DNA from: Streptomyces beihaiensis
Lineage (GTDB): Bacteria > Actinomycetota > Actinomycetes > Streptomycetales > Streptomycetaceae
DNA: 64,000 bases
Assembly: GCF_026274175.1 (NCBI RefSeq)
Contig: NZ_JAPHNL010000292.1
Coordinates: 30,579-94,578, forward strand
Direction of reading: 5' to 3'
A program made the translations under genes and the position numbers. The notes under the pieces were generated by a model. It was not told the DNA's origin. It saw nothing but the letters and a program-made list of their open reading frames with translations, and ran no database searches. Shown piece by piece: positions 53,185-62,600 of the stretch. The stretch's first letter is position 1; each line of letters begins with the position of its first letter.

Positions 53185-53281
53185 CTCACGTGGGTTGGTC
53201 GACCTTTCAGTCGACAATCGGCATAATACTCCAGCTGTAGATCGTGATCTTGCAGACCAGGCCACGTTCACGCTGGCTGTC

Positions 53282-53587
53282 TCAGGCGGACTGATCAGTG
53301 GAGGGGCTGCCGTAGAAGCGGCCCTGTTCGCACAGGGCGTCGATCTCGGCGTTGTCTGCCTCGCTCAGCTGCGCATCCAGCGCGACGCTGATGACGTGGC
53401 AGGCGTGGGCCAACCGCCGGGCGACATCCGAGTCATCGATGAACGTGCCGACGGTGTGCTCGTCGGCGCTTCCGTCTGCCTGACGAGATCCGAGTCGATC
53501 AAGGGAGACCACGAACTCGTTCAAATCCTGCAGGACGGCAACGACCTCGTTGACAGGCAGGCGGATCTCTCGGGACGACATGTTCAT
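53282..53587 (-). CDS. Small protein of unknown function
   Basis: The 101-residue protein starts at ATG 53587; ATG 53581 and TTG 53599 are alternatives and none has an ideal RBS. It is acidic and helical (NEVVAVLQDLNEFVVSLDRL, VARRLAHACHVISVALDAQL). It is cytoplasmic with no motif I know. It lies between the immunity-type gene and an IS3 element on the other side, so it may belong to the toxin locus. Confidence 0.6.
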   Translation of the reverse strand: MNMSSREIRLPVNEVVAVLQDLNEFVVSLDRLGSRQADGSADEHTVGTFIDDSDVARRLAHACHVISVALDAQLSEADNAEIDALCEQGRFYGSPSTDQSA

Positions 53588-53682
53588 CGGCCGATTCAAC
53601 TCCAGAGCCGGCGCTCAGGCCAGAACCCGGCATCTTGCCGGTCGGGGCGGGTATGTCAATCCCCTCGAATCGTGGAGACGAT

Positions 53683-54624
53683 CTATGCGGCCAGTCCCTC
53701 GGTCAGAGTGGCTCGGTAGTCACGTTCGTAGTCGATCGGGCTCTTGAACCCGCACACGCTGTGTAGCCGCCTAGCGTTGTAGAAGTCCGTGATCCAGGCG
53801 GCGATCCTGATCCGGGCCTCGGCGCGGGTGCGGAAGGTGTGCCGGTGGACGTACTCGACCTTGAGGACGCTGTTGAACGCCTCGCTCACGGCGTTGTCGA
53901 AACAAGATCCAACTCGGCCCATGGACTGCACGATGCCGAGCCGGCGGCAGGCCCGCTTGAAGCGCCGGGAGGTGTACTCGCTGCCCCTGTCCGTGTGCAT
54001 GATCACGCCGCGGACGTCACCGCCGCGGGTGGCCGCGGCCATGTTGAGCGAGGCCACCACGAGTTCCGCGTCGTGCCGGTCGGCCATCGCGTAGCCGAGC
54101 AGGCGACGGGAGAACAGATCGATGACGGTGGCCAGGTAGAGCTTGCCCTCGCCCGTGTCGATCTCCGTCATATCGCCCGCCCAGACGAGGTCCGGCTCCT
54201 CGGCGGTGAAGTCCCGGCGCACGAAGTCCGGGGCCGCGGGCCGCTTGCCCGGCTTCGTCAGCGACCGGCGACGACGGATCTCGCGTCCGGCCAGACCCAG
54301 TTCGGCCATCAACTTCGCGACCGTGTTCACCGAGACCCGCCAGCCGCGCCGGATCAGCTCGATGAACACCTTCGGCGAGCCGTAGGTGCCCCCGGACCGG
54401 TGGAAGACCTCCTCGATCTCCTCCGCCAGGCGCTGCCGGCGCTCCTCCCGGGCGGTCGGTGCGCGGTCGCGCCATTTGTAGAACCACGACTCGGACACGC
54501 CCAAAGCCCGGCACGCGACGCGGTGCGGAATCTTCTGCTCGGCCTTGCAGCTGCTGATCACCCCGACCGCCACGGCCGGGTCCGCGTCAGCTACTTCACC
54601 CACAAGGCCACGAATCGCTTGCAC
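53683..54624 (-). CDS. IS3-family transposase OrfB (DDE)
   Basis: The 313-residue protein has the HTH_21 start (PHRVACRALGVSESWFYKWR) and the rve integrase core with the catalytic set: Asp in DMTEIDTG, Asp in MHTDRGSEY and Glu in NAVSEAFNSVLK. The end reads NARRLHSVCGFKSPIDYE, the normal IS3 C-terminus. It is intact, but the partner orfA is frameshifted, so whether a functional OrfAB fusion can form is doubtful. Confidence 0.92.
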   Translation of the reverse strand: MQAIRGLVGEVADADPAVAVGVISSCKAEQKIPHRVACRALGVSESWFYKWRDRAPTAREERRQRLAEEIEEVFHRSGGTYGSPKVFIELIRRGWRVSVNTVAKLMAELGLAGREIRRRRSLTKPGKRPAAPDFVRRDFTAEEPDLVWAGDMTEIDTGEGKLYLATVIDLFSRRLLGYAMADRHDAELVVASLNMAAATRGGDVRGVIMHTDRGSEYTSRRFKRACRRLGIVQSMGRVGSCFDNAVSEAFNSVLKVEYVHRHTFRTRAEARIRIAAWITDFYNARRLHSVCGFKSPIDYERDYRATLTEGLAA

Positions 54625-54930
54625 ACATCACGCTCCATCTCCAGCTCACGGATGCGCTTGTCCTTCTCCCGCGCCTCGGCCCGCAGCCGCTCCAGCTCCG
54701 CCCGCTCGCCCTCCCGCAACCGGCCACCCGAGCCCGCCACCGCCGATTGGACAGGCGTGTCTGACGACGGCGAGCCGTTGCGCTTGGCCCGCGACACCCA
54801 GCTGTGCAGCGTCCCCCGGATGCACGCCGAGCTCCTCGGCCACCTCCGGGATCGGCTTCCCCGTCTCCGTCACGATCCGTACCGCCCCCTCGCGGAACTC
54901 CGCGTTATAGATGCGCTTCCTGGATCCCAC
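54591..54930 (-). pseudogene. IS3-family OrfA, frameshifted
   Basis: From GTG 54930 the product starts MGSRKRIYNAEFREGAVRIV with a helix-turn-helix, then leaves frame at GVHPGD. Removing one G from a five-G run near 54820 restores TLHSWVSRAKRNG and a leucine-zipper region ending RDVCKRFVALWVK at 54591. A slippage error in the G run therefore inactivates the gene, unless it is a sequencing error. Confidence 0.8.
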
Positions 54931-54982
54931 GACCCTGAACTATCCCTCCGGTCACGGTCTCCACGTTACGAGGGGAGGCTCA

Positions 54983-55577
54983 CGCTGCCAGATCCCCATC
55001 TCCAGGGCGTCCAGCACGAAGACCGTCTCCTTCACGGTGGCTGCGGACCAGCCGACGATCCGGCGGGAGAAGGTGTCCACGACGAAAGCGACGTAGACGA
55101 CGCCGGCCCAGGTCTTCACATGGGTGAAGTCCGCGACCCAGCATCGGTTCGGGGCGCCGGCGACGAAGTCGCGGTCCAGCAGGTCCGGGGCACGGTCGGT
55201 CTGCCCGCCGGGAAGCGTGGTGATCACGCGTCTGCCGCGGACCGCCCCGGTGATGCCGAGCTCGCGCATTAGGCGCTCGACGGTGCAGCGGGCCACGGCC
55301 TGGCCCTGCCGATTCAGCTCCCGCCAGATCTTCCTCGCCCCGTAGACCCGGTAGTTGGTGTCGTAGACGTGCTGGATCAGTTCCTTCAGCTCACTGTCTC
55401 GCACGGTCCTGGCGGACGGCGCGGCCTGGCGTTTGTGGTGGGCGTAGTAGGTGGAGGGGGCGATCTTGCAGTCGTGCATCGTCAGCAGGCGGCAGATCGG
55501 TTCGACGCCGCCGAAGCGGCCCTTGTGCTCGTCGATGAACGCTACGAGCGTGTGTGTGGCCGGTCGAGCTCGGCGAT
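54983..55577 (-). pseudogene. IS3-family element, copy 2: OrfB fragment
   Basis: The frame reads AELDRPATHTLVAFIDEHKG and GGVEPICRLLTMHDCKIAPS at its N-terminus, then the rve domain with CWVADFTHVKTWAGVVYVAFVVD (only the first catalytic Asp). It ends abruptly at LDALEMGIWQRE where copy 1 begins at 54982. The N-terminal edge abuts an IS110 element. It belongs with the OrfA at 56883-57175, which the IS110 separated from it. Confidence 0.85.
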
Positions 55578-55586
55578 GCTCCTATG

Positions 55587-56645
55587 TCAAGCCGCAAGAA
55601 GAACCGGCAGGTCAGGCGGGGTCGCAGTCGGCTGAGCAGCGCTCTCGTCGGCGAGCAGAGCCCGGAAGACGCGGTCGGAGATGCGCCGCAGCAGGCGCAC
55701 CGCCTCCTTGGGGGTCTTTCCGCGGGCCAGCTGCTTGGCGAAGTAGTCGGCCCCTTCGCCGCCGCGTCGGACCTGCGTGACCGCGATCATGTGAAGGGCG
55801 TGGTTGATGGACCGGTTCCCGCCTCGGTTGAGGCGGACTCGGACCTTGTTCGAGGACCAGACCGGTATGGGGGCGGTTCCGGTGAAGTGCGCGAACGCAT
55901 CCTTGGACTTGAACCGAGCGGCGCCGGCCGTCTCACCGATGATGACGGCCGCGCTGATCACGCCGCACCCAGGGATGGCCAGCAGCGAGGGCGCCAACGT
56001 CTCCACCAGCTTGCGCAGCCGCGCCTCCAGGGCGTTGATCTGCTCGGTCAGCCGACGGCACTCGCCGACCAGGTCGCGTGCGATCTCGACAACGACGCCC
56101 TCGTGGTCGCCGAGCGCCGCGAGTACCGCGTCGAACACGCACAACCGTCGTAAGCCGCGGGAGGGGACGGGGAGTTCAGGGTCGATCTCGTGCAGGAACC
56201 AGCGCAGCTTGTTCGCCGCAGCGGTGCGGTTTCGCACGAGACGGCGACGGTGGTCGACGACCAGTTTCACGTCACGCGCGGGTCCAGCGAGGCTGGCGCG
56301 GGGCAGGTCGGGCTCGCGTAGCGCCACCCGCGCCACCGCTTCGGCGTCGATCGGGTCGGACTTGCCCCGTTCGCGAGCTGAGCGGCGTGCTCCGGCCATG
56401 AGCCGCGTGTGTACCCGAACCACGGCATGGCCGGCGAGCAGCAGATCTGCCTCGAACCGGCGAGTCAGGTGGCGGCAGTCCTCGATGGCCAGGAGGACCT
56501 GCCCGAACTGGGCGATCCACTTGATCGCCTGCGCGTGACCGGCCGGGGTGGCGGCGACCGTGACCTCGCCCGCCCTGCGCCCCAGCGGGTCGACCGCGAC
56601 CAGCGTGTGCGTCTTCTTGTGACCGTCGATGCCGACGACGTGCAC
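55587..56645 (-). CDS. IS110-family transposase (DEDD)
   Basis: The 352-residue protein starts at GTG 56645 five bases after GGAGG. The N-terminal RuvC-like domain shows Asp in VVGIDGHKKTH, Glu in LLAIEDCRHLT and Asp pairs in GKSDPIDAEAVARVAL; the C-terminal Tnp domain has IPGCGVISAAVIIGET with the conserved serine. It ends KEAVRLLRRISDRVFRALL. All catalytic residues are present, so it may be active. Confidence 0.92.
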   Translation of the reverse strand: MHVVGIDGHKKTHTLVAVDPLGRRAGEVTVAATPAGHAQAIKWIAQFGQVLLAIEDCRHLTRRFEADLLLAGHAVVRVHTRLMAGARRSARERGKSDPIDAEAVARVALREPDLPRASLAGPARDVKLVVDHRRRLVRNRTAAANKLRWFLHEIDPELPVPSRGLRRLCVFDAVLAALGDHEGVVVEIARDLVGECRRLTEQINALEARLRKLVETLAPSLLAIPGCGVISAAVIIGETAGAARFKSKDAFAHFTGTAPIPVWSSNKVRVRLNRGGNRSINHALHMIAVTQVRRGGEGADYFAKQLARGKTPKEAVRLLRRISDRVFRALLADESAAQPTATPPDLPVLLAA

Positions 56646-56882
56646 GGAAACCTCCGCAGCATGATGGAGAGTCGATGGACGTCTCCACCGCGGGGGCACG
56701 CCTCAATCGGGCTCGCGCGGCACGCTCCTATCAGGCCACTCCGTGGCGGAGACCTGGGCCGGCGGGGCGGCACATCGCCGACAAGCCACCGTTGCCGGGG
56801 CAGCAAAGAAACGAGCCAGCCCCGCCGGTGCCTGCCACTGTGTCACTACCCGTGGGCCCGTGTCCCAGACTTTGGCATTGAC
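56646..56882 (-). ncRNA. Probable bridge RNA region of the IS110 element
   Basis: This non-coding part lies between the deduced element end and the transposase start. In IS110-group elements the recombination-guiding bridge RNA is transcribed from this position. I did not fold it; only location and length support the call. Confidence 0.4.
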
Positions 56883-57175
56883 GCGAAGAAAGACGCCGCC
56901 GCCTTCAAGATCTCGTTGGCACGCTTCAGCTCGGCGTTCTCCTTCTTCAACCGCTTCAGCTCGGCCGATTCCTCGGTGGTCACGCCAGGACGCACGCCTG
57001 CGTCGACCTGGTCCTGCCGCACCCACTTCCGGAGCGTCTCGGTCGTGCCGATGCCCAGTTTCTGGGCTACCGCTTTCATCGCGGCCCACTCGGTGTCGTA
57101 CTCCGGCCGCACTTCGGCGACCATCCGCACCGCACGACGGCGCAGCTCAAACGGGTACTGGGAAGGACGTGCCAT
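56846..57175 (-). pseudogene. IS3-family element, copy 2: OrfA, 3' end replaced
   Basis: From ATG 57175 the product starts MARPSQYPFELRRRAVRMVA, with a helix-turn-helix and zipper (ESAELKRLKKENAELKRANE), then diverges after AAASFFA at 56883 where the IS110 starts; the last 12 residues are IS110 sequence. The element's outer end, beginning TGAACCG on the minus strand, is at 57224. Confidence 0.85.
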
Positions 57176-57203
57176 AACTCGATCCTTTCAAACGATCGAG
57201 TCC

Positions 57204-58376
57204 CTACCGAACCCGGAACGGTTCAGCCGCGGCCTCGTTGGGGAAGTGGCCACGAGCCCGGACGGCCTTGCGGATGCGGGCGTTGACGGACTCGATCGCG
57301 TTCGTCGAGCAGATCACCTTGCGGATCTCGACGTCGAAGGAGAGGAAGGGGACGAATTCGGCCCAGGCGTTCTCCCAGAGCCGGATGACCGCCGGGTACT
57401 TCTTGCCCCAGGCTTCCTGGAACTCGCCGAACCGCTCGGACGCGGCGGCCTCGTTCGGGGCCGTGTAGACGGGCTTGAGCGCCTTGGCGATCTTGCCCCA
57501 GTCCTGGCGGGCCGCGTGCCGGAAGCTGTTGCGCAGCAGGTGAACGACACAGGTCTGGACAGTCGTCCGGGGCCAGACGGCTTCCACCGCCTCGGGCAGG
57601 CCCTTCAGCCCGTCGCAGACCAGCATGAGGACGTCGTCGACGCCCCGGTTCTTCAGATCTGTGAACACGCTCAGCCAGTACTTCGCGCCCTCGCCGCCGT
57701 CACCGGCCCATATCCCCAGGATGTCGCGGTGGCCCTCGGCGGTCACGGCCATGACGACGTAGATCGGACGGTTCGCGACCTGCCCGTCCCTGATCTTGAC
57801 GTTGATCGCGTCCACGAGCAGCACCGGATAGACGGAGTCCAGCGGGCGGTTGGACCATTCCGCCATCCCGTCCATCACCTTGTCGGTGATCGTGGTGATG
57901 GACGCCTTGGACACGCTCGCACCGTAGACCTCGGCCAGGTGGGCGGAGATCTCGCCGTGTGTCAGGCCCTTCGCGGACAGCGACAGCACCATCTCGTCCA
58001 CGCCGGACAGGCGCCGCTGCCGCTTCTTGACGATCTGCGGCTCGAACGAACCCGCCACATCCCGAGGCACCTTGACCTCGACCGGGCCGACATCGGTCAG
58101 CACTGTCTTCGCCCGCGTCCCGTTGCGGCTGTTGCCACTGTTCCGGCCCTCGGCATCGTGCTTCTCGTATCCGAGGTGATCGGTGATCTCGCCCTCCAGG
58201 GCGGACTCCAGGACCCGCTTGGTCAACTGCTGGAGCAGCCCGCCCTCCCCGGTCAGCTGCAGACCCCCACTGCGGGCCCGGTCCACGAGCATCGCGACCA
58301 ACTGCTCATCACTCGCCGGCACGGCCTCCACTGTCGGCTCGCTGCCCGGTATCTGCTCGATGGTGGTGTCGCTCAT
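57204..58376 (-). pseudogene. IS256-family transposase, C-terminus lost
   Basis: The 390-residue frame from ATG 58376 is a Mutator-type transposase with the catalytic residues Asp (VLLVDAINVKI), Asp (MLVCDGLKGLP) and Glu (STNAIESVNARIRKA). It breaks after ARGHFPNEAAA at 57225, where IS3 copy 2 begins, and ends with six foreign residues. About 25-30 residues of the normal C-terminus are missing. Confidence 0.88.
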
Positions 58377-58458
58377 CTGGCGTCTCCTTGATCATCGGAT
58401 CCGCCGATCATTGAACACTCCCCGGGAGTTACACCACTCACCGTACAGACCCGTTCTC
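57225..58458 (-). mobile_element. IS256-family element, right part
   Basis: This is the preserved 5' portion of an IS256 element. The right end is placed near 58458 because a chromosomal or element gene fragment (an excisionase-like frame) becomes readable from about 58463. The left end is lost to IS3 copy 2. The exact right boundary is uncertain by some bases. Confidence 0.6.
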
Positions 58459-58462
58459 AAGG

Positions 58463-58657
58463 GCGAAGGGCTACGACCTGGTTCGCCGCGGGGAGTTCCC
58501 ATGCCGTGTGCTGCGCATCGGCCGCAGCACACGCGTCGTCACCGCGTCCTTGCTCCGCGTCCTCGACAGTGGCGAGCCGGAGTACAGCAGTGCCACGCCT
58601 GACGCCCCATCGGCCACAGCTGTCACGGACGCCTCTATGAAGTGGCGGTCCGCGTAG
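58463..58657 (+). pseudogene. Excisionase/HTH-domain gene remnant, 5' end lost to IS256
   Basis: The plus frame reads AKGYDLVRRGEFPCRVLRIG then RSTRVVTASLLRVLDSGEPE and stops at 58657. This is the C-terminal half of the AlpA/Xis-type winged helix-turn-helix proteins (SYDLVRRGEFP... RVVTASLL) found next to integrases in Streptomyces integrative elements. The first half is replaced by the IS256 end. Its last bases overlap the hydrolase gene on the other strand. Confidence 0.65.
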
Positions 58658-59534
58658 CGACTGTGTCGGCGAGGGGGGCCTGGGACAGGTATCGGACGGC
58701 GTCGTGGGGGGCAGCGATGCCGTTGCTGACGCGGGTGTCGAGGAGTGATCCGGACGTCACAACGTGCGCGAGGCCCGCTCCTCCGGTTACAGGGTCTCCG
58801 TCGGCGTGGAAATTATGCCAATGGAGCGGCTCCGGCACGCTCAGGTGGGCGTCGCCCGGAAGGCCGCGGCGTATGGTGAGCCAGCCCAGCGGGGAGCCGC
58901 AGGTGATCAGGGTGTGGATGTCGGGGGCCTGCAGTTCCCGGCGTTGAAGCAAGTCGTACGCGATGACGCTGCCGAGCGAGTGAGCGATGAGGGCGCGCGC
59001 TCCGGAGCGTTCGATCTCGGCCCGGATCACCTTGCGGATCTGCTGACCGAGTTCTTCGTCGTGCAGGTAGCGGTATGCCTGCCGGACCAGGACCAGAACC
59101 TTTGCCCCGGCCCCCCGTCCATGGCGGGCGTCCGCCGCCGCGAGGCGACGGGATACCGCATTGGGGATGTAAGGCAGAGGAGCGCCGAGAGTGCCCTGGT
59201 GGGAGCGTGCCTCGGGAAGCGGACCCGGTGCGTAGGCCGTGAGGGCCTGGATGACGAAGTCCTCCTCGTCCGCGCCCATCGGTTCGTCCGCGTCAAGCAG
59301 TTCCACGTCGCCAGGCCCCAGATGCCTGTCGCCGCCGACGGCGGCGGGGCGGTAAAGACCTGTGTAGTGGGGCACCGTCACGCTGGGGATGACGGTGTGG
59401 GGGCCGTACTTCCGAGTCAGACCCCGCTTGAGTGCGTTGCCCCAGTCGTACGCGAGGCGGATCTCGTTGGTCCTTCCCTGGCCGATGCCGTGAACACCGA
59501 CGATGTGCGCGCCTGCCTCGGTGGTCGCGTTCAT
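58635..59534 (-). CDS. Alpha/beta hydrolase (lipase/esterase-like)
   Basis: The 299-residue protein starts at ATG 59534. It begins HIVGVHGIGQGRTNE, the oxyanion HG motif; the nucleophile elbow is ALIAHSLGSVIAYDLL (A-H-S-L-G) near residue 185; and the catalytic His probably lies in NFHADGDPV. An Asp in ITCGSPLGW follows the usual PGAP1/DUF676-like order. There is no signal peptide. It is divergent from the caspase-NTPase gene with 84 bases between them. A role as a membrane-lipid-attacking effector is possible but inferred. Confidence 0.82.
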   Translation of the reverse strand: MNATTEAGAHIVGVHGIGQGRTNEIRLAYDWGNALKRGLTRKYGPHTVIPSVTVPHYTGLYRPAAVGGDRHLGPGDVELLDADEPMGADEEDFVIQALTAYAPGPLPEARSHQGTLGAPLPYIPNAVSRRLAAADARHGRGAGAKVLVLVRQAYRYLHDEELGQQIRKVIRAEIERSGARALIAHSLGSVIAYDLLQRRELQAPDIHTLITCGSPLGWLTIRRGLPGDAHLSVPEPLHWHNFHADGDPVTGGAGLAHVVTSGSLLDTRVSNGIAAPHDAVRYLSQAPLADTVATRTATS

Positions 59535-59618
59535 GCTGCTGCCCCCCTGTCCGCCCCATCGGCGCGCAGATCGTATCGTGTGGGCCTGGGGAGGATTTAG
59601 AGATCCAGTGAGGTGCTC

Positions 59619-62600
59619 GTGCAGGGGGACCAGCAGCCGGTGACGGCTGGGCGGCGGCTTGTGGTCGTAAGCGTCGACGACTACAAGAAAGGCAACGCGG
59701 AGTTCACCCAGGCTATCAGGGCTCAGGTATCCGTCGTCACCGATTGGCTCGCCTCACCCGTCCTGGCCGAAGAGCACCGGTTCACGGTCTCTCGTGCCGA
59801 CGATCTGCACTCAGTGCAGGATCTGAAGCGGTTTCTGGCCGAGCAGGACCTCGTGGAGACCCCTGCGGATGAGGCTCTCGTCGTCTACGTGACTGGCCAT
59901 GGCATGAGCACTGGCGCCCGCAACCACTACCTCATGTTTGCGTACACCAAGGAAGACGCCCTGGAAAGGACGGCGTTTCCCACCCGGGAGATCGTGTCCG
60001 CTGCTCTGCACAGCCCGGCCGAGCATGTGCTGGTCCTCGTGGACTCCTGCTTCGCCGGGGCCTTGCGCGAGGATGTCGCCTCGATCGTGTCTGAGATGAG
60101 CCCCGAACGACGGGCCACGCGTACGGTGGCCGTGGTGGCGAGCGCCGACCTCCACGAGCAGCCAGCCACAGGAGAGTTCAGCGAGGTGATCTCGCGGGTG
60201 CTGGCCCGACTCGGCGACGAGTCGCTCGGCATCGTCGGCTCCCACCTCTCCTTCGAGCAGTGGGGCAAGCTCCTGGACCAGGCCAGTGCGCAGGATCCTC
60301 AGCGCATGGAACCGCAGTGGCTGTGGCCCCACCGTCAACGGGACGTGCCGAGTGCCTGCCTCCCCAACCCCCGCTACCGGCCGGCCGAGCCACTGGTATC
60401 CGCCCCGCGGGTCCAGGTATCGCTTTCGCGCCACACCCTCGCGTACTGGACCTCGCGGGCCTCGGGCAGGACCAGCGACCAGGATCCGGGCTGGTACTTC
60501 AGCGGCCGGGCTACGCTGATGCGCAGTTTGGTCTCCTTCACCCGCTCCGGAACCGGTGTGTTGGTCGTCACGGGAACCGCAGGTTCTGGCAAGTCCGCGC
60601 TGCTGGCTCGGCTCGTGACGTTGAGTGATCCAGACTTCCTCGCGGATCCGGACCTCGCCTCCATGGCGCAAGCTCTCCCGCAGGACGTGCGCCCAGCCGA
60701 AGGTGCTGTGGACATCGCGCTTCTGGCCCGCGCCAAAACCTCGATGACTCTCCTCCAGGACCTGTTTGCCGCTTGCCGTCTCCCTCTTCCCGATGACGAC
60801 GCACCACTGCTGCCTGTCCTCCTGCAACACCTCGATGAACGCGCACGCGTCACCGTCGTGCTCGATGGACTGGACGAGGCCGCCGACCCGGCCGCGTGCA
60901 TCGCCGACGTGGTCCTCCCCCTGGCGCGGAGCCACCGCGTGCGCCTGCTGCTCGGCATACGGAGCTCCATCGGGTTCGACGGCTACGCCACCGACCTCGA
61001 TGAGGACGCCGACCAGTTGCTCGCGACGCTGCTCAGCGCACTCCAGGAGGACACTCTGCAGGATGTCCCCCACGATGTGCTCCGCACCGACCAGTCAGAG
61101 GCACACACGGACATCAGCGCCTACGTGACCTCGCTCCTCCTGAGCGGCACGAGCCCCTACCGCGACCGGGTCAACACCGCGGAAGCCACAGCGCGCATTG
61201 TGGCGGAGGGAGTGTGGCCGTCCTTCCTCGACGCCCGCCTGGCCGCAGCCCAGCTGCGCGCCGCCCCGACCGTCCAGGACCTCAACGAGGATGCGTGGCT
61301 GGAGCGGCTCGAGGACGGTACGACGGGGTTGCTGCGCGAGGACCTGCAACATGTCGCGCGGGATACGGGGACGCCGGCGCGCCTGTTGCTAACGGTGCTG
61401 CGGGCCACGGCTTTCGCCCCCGGTGCCGGTCTGCCCTGGGCAGAGGTATGGCCCGCCGTCGTGCGGGCCATACTCGCGGAGGACGGTCGCGGCGAAGACG
61501 CCGAGGACCTGGACCTGGACGAAGCCGTTCGAACGTTCCGTTCAAGCCGCCTCGTCGGGTACCTGACGGAGGGCCAGGAAGATGGCCGCACTGTCTACCG
61601 GCCTGTGCACCAGCGGGTTGCGGAGAAGCTGCTCACCGAGCCGGACCAGCTGCTCGACATCGAGGTCGTGGGCGGCGTACGGCCGCTGCCCACGACGCGC
61701 CGGGTACACCGGGCCATCGCCGAGGCTCTGGGGGAACTTGCCGAACGCGACCGACCACACGCCCCCCACCCGTACGTCCTGCGTCACCTGGCTGCCCACG
61801 CCGACGCCGCCGGTGTACTGGACGACCAGCACCTGTCCGCAGGAATGCTGGCCCGGGAAACCTCCGGGGAACTGCGCAGCCGACTCCAACTCCCACTGCC
61901 TGTCTATGATCTGACCCGGCGCAACGTGACCGCAGCCGCGCTGGTCGAGCCGTACGTGGACGAGACCACCGACACCGCCTCACGGCTGGACAGCATCGTC
62001 TTCCTGAGGGAGGCACTGGGCGGGCAACCCCCCGAAGAAGGCACGCTCCCCCTCGGCCACCCGGCCCGAGTACCCGAACCACCAGTGCTCACTCCGGCCT
62101 GGTCGGACTGGATACCCGCGGCGAACGTGCTTGCTCAGGCAGTCGGCCGGGTGACGGCTCTGCATGGTTTCGGTCTTCCCGATGGGCGTGCGCTCGTGGC
62201 GTCGGCGAGCTATGACGGGGTCCGGGTCTGGGACGGCGGGACGGGAAGGTCTGTCTCCAGCATCAGCGGAGTACGCACGAGTGGCCTCGCCCCCCTCGCC
62301 GGAAGCAGCGGCCGGGTTTTCCTGATCTCCACCGACCACCACGGCGCGAGAGTCTGGGACCCGCTGTCAGGCCGCCCCGTGGCCCGCGAAGACGGCCTGC
62401 GCGGCGGCGAGGTGAGAGTGCTCTGCCAAGGAGAAGACCGCTGGCTCGTCGCGTTCCTCAGCGAGGAATGCCTGCAGCTGTGGCGGCCGGGCGAGTACGG
62501 TCGGCCCGAGCTGGTCCCCTACCCGGTGCCGCTTCACCGCCCCGACAACTCGGTCGTGCTGCATGGCCGGGACGGCATGGTGCGGATCGCCTACGGCGGG

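Larger units (their letters stand above)
53654..54982 (-). mobile_element. IS3-family element, copy 1 (outermost insertion)
   Basis: A 1,329-base element is bounded by 26-base imperfect inverted repeats (53654-53679 and 54957-54982; 20 of 26 match, both beginning TG and sharing CCCCTCG and CGTGGAGAC). It carries orfA and orfB. The right end cuts the orfB of an older IS3 element. The flanking bases do not form a target duplication, so a deletion or recombination followed insertion. Confidence 0.85.
55577..56882 (-). mobile_element. IS110-family element
   Basis: About 1.3 kb has been inserted between the orfA and orfB parts of the IS3 copy 2 gene: rejoining bases up to 55576 with those from 56883 restores a normal OrfA end (FFAELDRP). 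This defines the ends without relying on repeats. The 237 bases upstream of the transposase GTG (56646-56882) are non-coding, the position of the bridge RNA in IS110-group elements. GCTCCTAT occurs at 55578-55585 and 56724-56731. Confidence 0.75.

Noticed and set aside
53639-54995. Target-site duplication of IS3 copy 1
   Set aside because: The bases flanking 53654 and 54982 do not match over 3-5 positions, so no duplication is claimed.
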